From Tomocerus qinae (taxonomy: Eukaryota > Arthropoda > Collembola > Entomobryomorpha > Tomoceridae), in NCBI GenBank assembly GCA_020055645.1, contig CM034546.1, forward strand, positions 72,354,001 through 72,418,000: a DNA stretch of 64,000 nt. Direction: 5' to 3'. The position numbers and the translations under genes are program-made. Below are positions 7,806-17,411 of the stretch, piece after piece (positions within the stretch are counted from its first letter, which is position 1; every line of letters starts with the position of its first letter). Below the pieces are notes generated by a model. That model was given only the letters and a program-made list of their open reading frames with translations. It was not told the DNA's origin and ran no database searches.

Positions 7806-8060
7806 ATGGACGTTGTAGGAGATAGCTTGCCACCAAGTTATCTTGAAGGTGGATATAGAGTGAAAGATCCCTCACCCATTGTGTGTTGCTTACATTTAAT
7901 TGTCATTGTACACATTATATTCCTAATTCCACTCCTTGTTATTCTAATCTATTGTACATACTCCATTCACCAATATCAATTGTCTTTGGAAGAACTAAAT
8001 GTATTGAGTTCCAGTATCAAAGAAAATTATGGTTGGCTACTAAAATATAAACCAGAGTAA
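7806..8060 (+). CDS. Small single-span membrane protein with a PPxY late-domain motif
   Basis: The product is 84 residues from ATG 7806, starting 21 bases after the previous stop codon. Residues 9-12 are PPSY, a PPxY motif that in other viruses recruits Nedd4-family ubiquitin ligases and the ESCRT system. Residues about 25-50 form a long hydrophobic segment (IVCCLHLIVIVHIIFLIPLL and onward), certainly membrane-spanning. The C-terminal 32 residues are polar. If the PPxY is active, the N-terminus should face the cytosol. A role in envelope acquisition, egress or entry trafficking is inferred; the ORF could also be an unrelated small membrane protein. Confidence 0.6.
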   Translation: MDVVGDSLPPSYLEGGYRVKDPSPIVCCLHLIVIVHIIFLIPLLVILIYCTYSIHQYQLSLEELNVLSSSIKENYGWLLKYKPE

Positions 8061-8091
8061 GAGCAGCGGCGGCAGCGGGGATCCTTTTGTA

Positions 8092-8239
8092 TATGCGAAG
8101 CATATTTCTACGTTTCACGTATATATGCCCTTGGCATAAGTTACGCTTCGCGTATATATGCATAGCATAAGACTACGCTACGCGTAAATATGCAAAGCAT
8201 AAGTCTACGCTACGCGTATATATATATGCCTTTGGCATA
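8092..8239. repeat. Array of nine alternating mini-hairpins
   Basis: Nine short perfect inverted repeats, each with a 5 or 6 bp stem and a three-base loop, follow one another: 8092-8104, 8109-8121, 8124-8138, 8142-8154, 8157-8169, 8174-8186, 8189-8201, 8206-8218 and 8225-8239. Odd members have stems of the TATGC/GCATA type. Even members have stems of the TACGC/GCGTA (or TACGT/ACGTA) type, so two hairpin classes alternate strictly with only 2 to 6 bases between them. Loops vary (GAA, TTC, CTT, ATA, TAC, AAA, TTT) while stems are kept. The array lies between two plus-strand ORFs. Its function is unknown. Confidence 0.9.
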
Positions 8240-8261
8240 GTGTCAACCACGGAGGGTCACC

Positions 8262-8504
8262 ATGAACACTATAGTATCTCAAGTACCACCTATTTCTATC
8301 AGCCATGACGTTATCATGTTTAAACCTGTCATCAAGTTACATCAAATCACGGATGGACACACCAATACAGTTTATGTAAATACAACCCTTTTACAGTCTC
8401 TTATTATGCAGATTAAATCTATTCAAAATGAATCATTAGTATATTTAGATGCAAGTATTTGTGTAAATAATGTAAAAAGTTATAAAACATGTAATTATGA
8501 TTGA
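8262..8504 (+). CDS. Unrecognised 80-residue Polinton ORF
   Basis: The frame starts at ATG 8262, 22 bases after the hairpin array, and ends four bases before the convergent ATPase gene. The sequence (FKPVIKLHQITDGHTNTVYV, then LLQSLIMQIKSIQNESLVYL) has no signal peptide, membrane span or recognisable motif. Its position between well-supported genes in a compact element makes it likely to be real. I cannot name a function. Confidence 0.45.
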   Translation: MNTIVSQVPPISISHDVIMFKPVIKLHQITDGHTNTVYVNTTLLQSLIMQIKSIQNESLVYLDASICVNNVKSYKTCNYD

Positions 8505-8508
8505 TTTA

Positions 8509-9177
8509 TTATTGTAAATAAACAGTACATTCTTCTGGAAAAATACTATCTCTCACTCTACAATTGTCATTTTGTGTTTGCCCATAATCTAATACTAAGT
8601 ATCCATATGGCTTTTGCATAATATCCTTACTGGCTTCATCAACAACGGCATTCTTTTTACCACCATTCATTTGTCTTCCAAGTGTTGTGATGGCAACGCT
8701 ATCCCTTGGATTTTTCATCGCGCAAATATACTTACTTTGTAGCACCAAATCTCGCAATTGCTTGTAAAATAAATTTTGAACTAGCAATATAATAGAAACA
8801 TTATTATGATGTGAAGTAATGGTAAAGGCTTTAATTGCATCAACTGATCCACTCACGTCACACATAAGATCATCCAAAATCACTAACTTATGTCCATCAA
8901 GTGAACTTCCATAATCAGTAGGTAATCCTTGATGAAACCTTATGCCAGGTACCGAATTTTTTAGGCGACCAAATAAGATTGGTTGGGCAGTAGTATAACA
9001 ATAAATAACATGGTCAATATTCGGTTCAATTATTTCATCTTTCCTTTGTAATATTTTTGTAGTCAGTGTAGATTTCCCAGACTGTGTTTGACCCGCTATA
9101 GTCATGCAAAAAGGTGCTTTTAACTTGTAATCAAATAAAGGACAATCCTCAGGACTCACAAACATTGTTCCAGCCAT
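8509..9177 (-). CDS. Polinton genome-packaging ATPase (FtsK/HerA type, A32-like)
   Basis: The product is 222 residues from ATG 9177. Walker A is GQTQSGKS at residues 29-36. Walker B is KLVILDDL, with the acidic pair at 102-103. A downstream ITSHHNNVSIILLVQNLFYK segment contains the sensor-like Gln of the family. This is the usual short Polinton version of the ATPase that pumps viral DNA into the capsid. The C-terminus reads YGYLVLDYGQTQ. The frame is intact. It is followed on the same strand by the polymerase unit upstream at 9275-12869. Confidence 0.93.
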   Translation of the reverse strand: MAGTMFVSPEDCPLFDYKLKAPFCMTIAGQTQSGKSTLTTKILQRKDEIIEPNIDHVIYCYTTAQPILFGRLKNSVPGIRFHQGLPTDYGSSLDGHKLVILDDLMCDVSGSVDAIKAFTITSHHNNVSIILLVQNLFYKQLRDLVLQSKYICAMKNPRDSVAITTLGRQMNGGKKNAVVDEASKDIMQKPYGYLVLDYGQTQNDNCRVRDSIFPEECTVYLQ

Positions 9178-9274
9178 TGCAACGTCTAAAACAAGACTGA
9201 TTTATTTTTTCTATATTACCTATTTACATATACTTTATTACTTATACTATATACAATATTATATTTACAAAAAA

Positions 9275-12200
9275 TTACACATGATATAATGGAATGTCTT
9301 TGTGACCATACGCAAACGTATTTATACCATCTGGACAATAGCGTTTAATGTCATACCCATTAATAGCCTTCTTGCGACATTCGACAGTAAACAATTCATG
9401 TTTATAACTTTTAATAGTTTTAAAAACAGCATATGTCTGTCTTTGACTTTTTGTCTCAGGTAAAATAGCATTTACAAAATGGTCAAATTGGAAATCATTT
9501 TTTACAGAGCTTTTTGGTATTCCTTTAGCTTTCATTTTCACTTTGTAATTAATCTCATCCTTAACCAAGTCCTTAAACTGTAAATATCTAACACAATACA
9601 TTTTAGGTTTGTTTACAATTATTTCAGTAATAACTCCATCTGTCATTTCATCAGAGAAATACCCCAACCTCTTTTTGTTCTTAGAGCTAAAACATTTACC
9701 AACAAATGGACAATTTGGATCATAGCCAGACATGTCAAAAAATCTGTCTTCATTCCTTATACAATCATCATAAATATTTTCTGTTTCGATCATGTAAACT
9801 AAACTATCAGTATCAGTATACAACAAATTATACTTCCCCTCATATTCTTTAGCAATATAGTTATAATGGAAATTAAACATTGTTGTCTTACTAATGTCTA
9901 AAACAGCAACACCTGCTGCAATAGGTCTGTCAAGTGTTACCTGCAATCTTTTTAGTATCAACAATACCATACCTTCACCATCATTACCAGGCGAAATCAT
10001 TACTTGTCTTTCTACAGTGGGCTTTTTGTTATACCTTAGCCCTCGCGCCTGACTACGTATAACCTGAATATGTCTCCTATTTCGTTTATTTTCAATTTCG
10101 ATTTTACTAGTTGCCATTTGTCGTCGCATTGTGTTATAATCAATGTAGGGTTTCATCCAAGCTGATTGTGTGAACTCTACTGCTCTATGTACTTTAGTTA
10201 TTTCCACTCCTAAACTAACATAAGTTTTAAGAGCACGATAATGACAGACATAATTCAGCTTTGGCTTTAAGTCTGCAATCAGTCTCTTCTGTTTACCTTC
10301 TGGTGGCAAATCTAAATCATCCCTAAGATCCTTCATCATGTGTGATATTTCATCATCTTGTATTATCCTAGTTGTTGGTGCAGGAGGATAACTATTTAGT
10401 TTATCATGTAATTTGTCTGGTATTTTCAAATCAACTTCGAAAAAATAACCAAGTTCTGCTTCATCGTCAATATCCATTACAAATTTTTTTGGATTTTGAC
10501 GTATTTTATTATCGAGAAACTGTTTGGAACACCATTTAAATCCTTCTCGAGGTAGGAATTGGCTAAGAGCACCTCCATACAAATTATTTGCATCCAAATA
10601 TATCCCCCATGTGGTAGGTTTGTTTTCGTCAAAGTGTGGTAAATAAGGATTATTTGGTTTTCCCACCCTTAGGTCACCTGCACTAACTAATCCTCCCCTG
10701 ATGGCACTTTCTAACCAAAGATGCATAGTAGAATCTTTTATGTATTCCAACTCTACTCCAGTCTTTTTAAGTGCTGCATCTAAACTAAACATGGGTAGAG
10801 AGTAGTAATTACATACATCAAGTCCAAATGCATCATACAAAGTCTTTCTAAGTTTGAACCAAACATCGGCTAGCAAAACAGTATCACACTTGACATATAA
10901 ATCGTGCCATTCTCCCATGTTTTTAATGTTAAATTCTTTCCAGACTATTTCAGCATTAGCATACACATCATCCTCAATGTCAGTTCGCGTCAAATCATTT
11001 CTAAATATTTCCTTGGGTGGTAGCTTATCAATATCAAATTTTTCGACAGAATCCATGTACGAATATGGATATGCACCCTTCTTTAATATTAACTGTATTT
11101 GTTCTTCTGTACAACCTTTAAAGGCTTGTCGGGTAATGGGAAAATCCTTACTTTTATCCATGTTAGCAACTAAAGATGCTAATGATTCATTCATAAACAT
11201 AAAACTATCAATAAACTTTAAGTTGTCGTTGATAGTATGAACGACATATGATGATACTCATGAATTTTTCACAAGATTGTGGAATTACTTCAACAGATTC
11301 AACAGAATCCATTGTTGAAGCTTTAAGAACGTAGTGCCCATCAAAACCTTTTAAATTATGAAACACAATAGGTATTTTTTTCGACATCGACGCTAAAATA
11401 TTGCACGGAGCGTTGTGTGCAAAACCCTCAAACCTATATGGTGGTAGATGATTATGATGTCTAACAATATCATCTCCATCTTCAAACTTTTTATGACAAA
11501 AGTAGCATTTTTGTTTTAACAACGTTCTTTTGTTCATGTATATTCCCTGTTCCTCATCAGTCATTAACATTTCTTCTTTTGCAGTCTCTTCAAAGCCTTT
11601 TATCCTTCCTTGAAGAATCTCACCCCACTTTATTATATAATAGAGTAACTCATGAGCAGCATCATCATTGTCATTCTTTACTCTATAAGTAAGACTGTCT
11701 TCTATTTTCCCATACCAATTGACAATATGACAATTAAAACCTGAGGGTTTGTGCAACTGTTGCTTAACTGTATTATTTTCCTTTTCCTCATCTACAATTA
11801 AGAGTTCGTCCATAGCTTTGCAAAATGTTTCAAAATCTGCAAAAATTGTGTATGGTACCATTTGTGATCTACCGTATTTGTTAAAAAATAAGTGTGAGTC
11901 TTCTGGAAAATTAGTTTTTTGTGCATCTAAAGCAGCACAATATTTTACGTGTGTGTCATAGTCATTACTAAAGCATTGAAGACAATACCTACAGAGATGT
12001 TTGGTTTTCCTTGCATTGGCTAGTAGTTTATGTAAGTCTTTAATGTAGACGAAATGTGCATTATCTTCCTCTATTATCATCATCAGATCGATCATAATTT
12101 TTCTAGGGCTTTTACATACATGTAGGGGAACACAATGACCCCTAATCAGTTTTTGTTGCTCCCGATATTTTGTCATCTTATCTGGTGAATTTACAGTATT

Positions 12201-12869
12201 GTCATCGTCACTATTAGAAGAATGATCAGCTACCACACTATTGATAGCCTCGTCTATATGATTTATTGAATCCTTAATTTTGTTTTCACTGAATTCTGAC
12301 GAAAAGCCTATAATAGTTAGACCAATGTTTGGGTTTTGCTTTTCAAATTTTTGAGCCTGTTTTATATCAAATGGAAACTCTATACCGTTCCAATTAATAG
12401 GGTAGCTGTTCGATGAACTAGTGACCTCATTATACCAATTGACGTTACTATAGTACCTCTTACTATTCTTAAGTACATGAGTTTGTCTGTTGTTTACTTC
12501 AGGATGTACATAACATGCTCTCTGAAAGCATAAGTTATCATCACCTGGAACATTGACCAATGATTTATATTTACTCTGTAATAATGGAGGTAATTCATAA
12601 TTATTACCTCCACCACTAAAAGCTTCATACCTGGAAATCATCATTTCAAATCCTGAAATATATTCTAAAGTCCAACCAGATCCTCTACACACAAATTCTT
12701 CAATAAGTACATTTACTCTATCAATAGCTACCTTAATTGCCATTTTACCATTATTTATACTAAACACTGGAAATAAAAATGAAGGAAACCCTTTCACTTC
12801 GCGGATAATTTCGTCTCCATCTTTGCGGGACATCATACAGTTTATGTGAAATTGAACTTTAAAGTTCAT
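9275..12869 (-). CDS. Protein-primed DNA polymerase B, split by one frameshift near 11257
   Basis: Two overlapping-phase frames (12869-11208 and 11200-9275) together cover a full Polinton polymerase of roughly 1200 residues. The first ATG in the N-terminal frame is at 12869; the open frame extends further without an ATG. The exonuclease motifs are present: FADFETF (about 11824-11850), HNLKGFDGH (about 11330-11365) and YVKCDTVLLADVW (about 10860-10900). Polymerase motif A is LDANNLYGG (about 10560-10600) and motif C is YTDTDSLVY (about 9797-9823). The C-terminus has the usual DIKRYCPDGINTFAYGH signature. The frame changes by one base between positions about 11250 and 11262. Either this copy has lost polymerase activity or the assembly has an error there. 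The enzyme would replicate the element from a protein primer. Confidence 0.93.
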
Positions 12870-12920
12870 CCATTGTTTTAAATATTTTTCAAATATTTGT
12901 ATTAGGTTAGATTGTAGAGA

Positions 12921-13460
12921 ATGAAACAAGCCTTTAACGTCCTTACAAATGAAGCAGAAGAAGAAGCAATGGATTGGGAGGAACCACCATCCAAAAAGTG
13001 CCGGCTGGACAACTCATCAACCGACATTTCCATAGTTTACAGTGACCGGGAACAATACAGTTCCCAAGTTATTGAAGTTCAACCTTCACCTGTGGATGAT
13101 TCTCTGGAGGTGACAACGGACATCAACGAGTATTTGGATGCACTTAGAAGACAGGCAGTTAATGCATTTACAGCACCAGGAAGACATGACGCAGATCCTC
13201 GTTGGAACCTTTTCGACGAAGTGGACCTTGTTCCGGATCAATCGGGGATTCCCATGGAGGTTGATGGAGAAGAAATCGACCAGCCTTTGGTTGAGCCAAT
13301 TCATATTCCGGACATTGATATAGAAGAATGCCACCTACCCCTTTTAAGGCTACATGAAAGACGAGCGGGCATCTTTAGAAACAGCTATCCCATCCGAGTT
13401 GAAACACCTGATGGGACTCCGGAGCCGTTAGCCTCATCAACTCCTTATAATTCGGAATAA
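12921..13460 (+). CDS. Acidic Polinton ORF, head-to-head with the polymerase
   Basis: The product is 179 residues from ATG 12921. It is acidic, with a short basic cluster near the N-terminus (EEPPSKKCRLD), a central helix (NEYLDALRRQAVNAF) and several Met-Asp/Glu segments (EEAMDWEE, IPMEVDGEEID). It begins 51 bases from the polymerase ATG on the opposite strand, so the two genes probably share a bidirectional promoter. No known domain is recognised. A nuclear regulatory role is conceivable from charge and the possible nuclear signal, but is a guess. Confidence 0.55.
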   Translation: MKQAFNVLTNEAEEEAMDWEEPPSKKCRLDNSSTDISIVYSDREQYSSQVIEVQPSPVDDSLEVTTDINEYLDALRRQAVNAFTAPGRHDADPRWNLFDEVDLVPDQSGIPMEVDGEEIDQPLVEPIHIPDIDIEECHLPLLRLHERRAGIFRNSYPIRVETPDGTPEPLASSTPYNSE

Positions 13461-13619
13461 TATATTTTTGTTGGTATGTATATAATTTTCACATTTCAGA
13501 TTTAATAAATAAAAGTATGTTTAAATATTACAAAATTTTCTATAATTGTCATATACAATTCATACATGGTATAGTCATTTGCATATTATGTTCATATTTA
13601 AATATAGATTTGTGTCTGA

Positions 13620-13860
13620 GAACATAGGGATTATAATTTGGGCTTTAGAACATAGAGAAATGCATATGGGACTTAGAACATAGGGAAAAATACATGTGGG
13701 CCGGAGTACATAGGGATTTACATGTGAGGTTAAGAACATAGGGATTTACATGTGAGGTTAAGAACATAGGGAAAATGCATGTTGGGACTTAGAACATAGG
13801 GAAAAATACATGTGGGCCTGAGTACATAGGGAAAATACATGTGGGCCTTAGTACATATAC
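13620..13860. repeat. Minisatellite of about 30-bp units (GAACATAGGGA...TACATGTGGG)
   Basis: About nine imperfect units of 27 to 32 bases share the core G(A/T)ACATAGGGA followed by ACATGTGGG-type sequence. The array lies just beyond the last Polinton ORF and before the host PH-domain gene. It may belong to the element's terminal region or be a host minisatellite next to the insertion. The 13461-13619 gap before it is AT-rich with nothing recognisable. Confidence 0.8.
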
Positions 13861-13906
13861 CTATCCATGTATAAGGAGTAGGGGCATACCTATCCATACT
13901 AGGGCT

Positions 13907-15442
13907 CTACCCCCCCCCCCTTCCCTTACTACTATCGTCAAAGAATTTGTCATAGTCAGCTTCGAAATCACAATATGCCACTTTAGGATTTTGTTTTGGA
14001 TTAGAAAAGTATAAGTGGTCTGTTAATTTATCAAGTGCTGTAGGATAGTGCCCGACTTCATGTCCTTTTGCCGCTTGTAAACTGAAACTGGCCAAAGCCA
14101 CTGGTAATTGAGATATACCTAAAATTCTATTACCGATATGATCATGTCTTTTAATTGCCGCGAGTCTAATGGTCATAGCTTTCTCCTTGTAGATTTCCAA
14201 ACAGTCTACTAATTTTTGCATTTCCACTTTGAGTTCACTCTTGTATTTTGGATGGATTACAACTGCCACTTCTGCAAAAGCGAGATAAAAGTAAGAAAAT
14301 TTGATCAAGTATGGAGCCATTTGATACGAATTAGTCAGGAAAAGCGGATCGTTGTCAAAGAGATGAATTGCTTTTTCGAAAGATTGCATTGCAGTGGGAA
14401 TTTCGTTCACTCGCTCATCCAACATGAATTCTTTATTCAGAATATTGCAATAACGTTTTTGTGTAGCAAACATTTCAGCTTCTAGCGAGCACAGTTTGGA
14501 GTGAAACAATTTTGCATCGACTTTTGCATCTATTCTTTGTTCAAGGTCTGCCAAATCAGGCTGAGTGAAGAAATCGACAATTTTAACGGCTCCACTCACA
14601 GTTCCTTTAAGTGCCATAGAAATTAAACCTCCAGCTGGTATTAATATTTTTATAGCTGCATCTGCTCCGTTTTCTACGATCGCCTTTACAACTGTCTTTG
14701 TGTGTTTTAAGAATTTCATGTCATCCCCTTCCCCTACACAAAGATCTTCGTCTTTGTTATTCAATGTTGGGAAGGTTAGAGAAGGAACCAGTTCACTGAG
14801 GTGCTCAAGATCGTGGAGATCTTCTTCATCGATTAATGTTGAACCTCTTCTCTTAAGGCTTTCAATCCATTCCTCTTTGTCGGTATCATTATTGGCCATC
14901 AGGTGATACTTCGATACTCCGTCGTGGAGAATAAATTCACTTTTAGAATCGTTTTCGAGATCAACAATTTTGATGTGCCGAATAAGCATACTTCCTCTTA
15001 TTTTTTTATTCTCTTTGTTAGTGTAATAAATGATAGTATCATCGGAAATGACAAACCACCGTTTATTGTACTTTACTGCTGCCCATTTTTGCAAGTACCC
15101 TGCAAAGTATGGAACCAATTCTCCGCAATCTTCGATGATGTTGTCTACTATAGGGATCTTCTTTTGTTTCGACTTTAACATAGAAATCCAAGACTTTCCT
15201 TTTATGGTAATATATTTTTCTTTGATGAGATATTTGATTTCTTTATTCGCAATCCAAATGAGTCCTTCGTCTTTGTCTTCAGTGATTATGATGTCCTCAG
15301 AATTCCAAACATCTCGTTTACCCAGGTTGCTGTTTCCACATTCGTCGAAATAAAGTGCTTTTTCAGTTGCAGAAAATATGATTTTAATATTTCGATTAGT
15401 TTTCCATTTGTCTAAACGCCCGCTAAGTAATACTGTGGCCAT
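13907..15442 (-). CDS. PH-domain protein with a C-terminal helical domain
   Basis: The intronless 511-residue frame starts at ATG 15442. Residues about 1-95 look like a diverged PH-type fold (SGRLDKWKTNRNIKIIFSAT). Residues about 115-195 are a clear PH domain, from FAGYLQKWAAVKYNKRWFVI to the terminal-helix Trp in DKEEWIESL. After an acidic linker comes a hydrophobic glycine-rich segment (IPAGGLISMALKGTVSGAV), then a long all-helical region with YLIKFSYFYLAFAEVAVVI. That arrangement could be membrane-active, but I do not recognise the family. The last codons before the stop are built from a run of 11 C on the plus strand (13910-13920), so the C-terminus depends on homopolymer length. Confidence 0.7.
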   Translation of the reverse strand: MATVLLSGRLDKWKTNRNIKIIFSATEKALYFDECGNSNLGKRDVWNSEDIIITEDKDEGLIWIANKEIKYLIKEKYITIKGKSWISMLKSKQKKIPIVDNIIEDCGELVPYFAGYLQKWAAVKYNKRWFVISDDTIIYYTNKENKKIRGSMLIRHIKIVDLENDSKSEFILHDGVSKYHLMANNDTDKEEWIESLKRRGSTLIDEEDLHDLEHLSELVPSLTFPTLNNKDEDLCVGEGDDMKFLKHTKTVVKAIVENGADAAIKILIPAGGLISMALKGTVSGAVKIVDFFTQPDLADLEQRIDAKVDAKLFHSKLCSLEAEMFATQKRYCNILNKEFMLDERVNEIPTAMQSFEKAIHLFDNDPLFLTNSYQMAPYLIKFSYFYLAFAEVAVVIHPKYKSELKVEMQKLVDCLEIYKEKAMTIRLAAIKRHDHIGNRILGISQLPVALASFSLQAAKGHEVGHYPTALDKLTDHLYFSNPKQNPKVAYCDFEADYDKFFDDSSKGRGGG

Positions 15443-17411
15443 TTTTATTGAAATGGAAACAATTTATTCAAAAATGATGTGAAATAGTGATATATACTGG
15501 GGATTTTATTGTAACGTATTATTTAGTGTTTCTTGTCCGATGTTTTACAAGTGAATTGATTCAGTAACTTCCATAGTTTTGGTTTAGGTACATAAATACA
15601 ATTGTTATCTCTGGAATTTGGAATGATATCATAAAACTTTTGTGAAAGGTAATATAACATAAAATGCTTTTGATAAGCAACTTTTAATTTAAGCTGTCAT
15701 TTTCAAGTTATCATTACAAATTATCGGATAAATGGTATCAATTATACAGTCTCAAGCTCAAGAACTAACATAATAATATGTTAACCTATGCACTGTTGAT
15801 TACGTTCAAATTAAATCTTGCACTGTTGACTGTTATCTCCTACGTACAAAAGATGTGATTTATAAGGAGTATAAGGTTACATTCTCACATTATAAGTGGA
15901 AACCCAAATGTATTCAAAACTCTTATAAATTATGTTAGTTATTAATTAATACTGCTGTTTGGAACTAGGCCACTGGTACTGTTGGGCACAAGAATTTTTA
16001 TTGAATTTTACAAAAAATGTGAGTCAACTGGTGGGAAATAGGAAAAATAAGAAGTTGTTTCTGCTCTATTACACATAATAAAAGTTTGAAGTCCACATGT
16101 TTTAAAACTGATTCAAAATATTTCGTTTATCTAATATCGATACAAGATAAAAGAATTGCAGACAGCACTTTGTCCGAAATTCTAAAAAAAATACTCACAC
16201 TTGGATGCTGAGTTTGCATTTATTTGGGAATATAAAGCTAGGCTATCATTTACAACCAATATTATTTAATCGTCATTATATTTTCTTTCAAAATAATATT
16301 ATTAAGTGATTATTAGGTTGTGATTTTTCCAAATCGTAAGTGTAGTTTCAATAACAATTTCCTATACATCCCATGCTAGAATTCGTGGCAGATGCTCTTT
16401 AAAAAGTCTCCACATAGAAATATATGAATATATATTTATTACTTTGTGGGTCATAGTTTATTGTACATATTTGTATTATCATTGATGTTTAAACATATAC
16501 GTACATCTTACGCATTAGTAAACACCCATTTAATATAGGTATATGTAACCTCACGTGCTTAGTTGACCATATGATGTCACTATTAGCTATTACATTTTCT
16601 TATCTCTCTCTTTTCTGTCGATCTCTATTCATCAAAGTTAAATGTGTTTACTAACATATACATGACATAGGTAGATATTATTGTCATTTGGTCTGCCATA
16701 TCTCCTATCAATTTCCACCAAATAGCTATAATAATTGTTTTGTTTACTTTGCTAGATATTTAATTGCCTCTTTTTAAACTGCGCAAATAATATTATAATC
16801 ACTACTTTTTCCTTAATTCGTTATAATAGTAACCACGTACCAATACTACTTAACAATACTAGTCACCATATCGAGGTCTTAGTGTATCTTTTCCTTGTAG
16901 TCTTCTTGTGGTTGTTGTAAATCGTAGAGAATGTGCGTATATTATTATTTTATATATATTGTCAACGCTATTTAATTGTCTCGTTATTAATCATTACAGA
17001 TATCAAATACAATCAAACCCTGTGATTTTCATATACTTTTAGTATTTCAATTTACTTGGTTTATATTAATTTGGAACGCTTATCACTATAAAAGGCCAGA
17101 TAATTAGCCAGGAGATATTATATTCAGCCTCATAATGTACGTTGGTCGTTAAGACACAACAGTCAAAGTCTAAAATTTTCTAAAAACTTTTTTCCCATAT
17201 ACTACAGCTGTATAAAAGTGCCACTACTGTTTTACATTGATATTAATTTTTGCAAGATTACCTACAATTTAGTGCCAAAATTGAGGAAAAATGAATTTTA
17301 GTGGTTCAACAACTATACCAAGCTTAATTTTTGCAATCTAAATATAATATCACATACTTTGGGTAGAAGCCTTAAAAACCGAGGAAATTGTGAAGTTGTG
17401 GTCAAATTGTC
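15443..17411. other. Non-coding AT-rich interval
   Basis: No open frame with protein-like composition is visible on either strand between the PH-domain gene and the CARD exon. The two genes diverge, so both promoters should lie here. I see no RNA gene. Confidence 0.5.

Larger units (their letters stand above)
1..13600. mobile_element. Polinton/Maverick (adintovirus-like) element, right-hand part; left end outside the window
   Basis: The stretch encodes the diagnostic Polinton set: major capsid protein, adenain-like protease, DDE integrase, packaging ATPase and protein-primed DNA polymerase B, with small accessory genes. Genes lie on both strands and are packed tightly (31 bp between protease and the next gene, 17 bp between integrase and the next ORF), unlike the intron-rich host genes nearby. 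The right boundary is somewhere between the end of the last element ORF (13460) and the host-like gene ending at 13907. I cannot place it exactly, because the left terminal inverted repeat needed for comparison is outside the window. A separate penton/minor capsid gene is not seen and may lie to the left. Two genes have single frame breaks, so this copy may be non-functional, or the breaks may be assembly errors. Confidence 0.95.

Noticed and set aside
14216-15353. Plus-strand frames of 89 to 113 codons
   Set aside because: Antisense shadows of the PH-domain gene.
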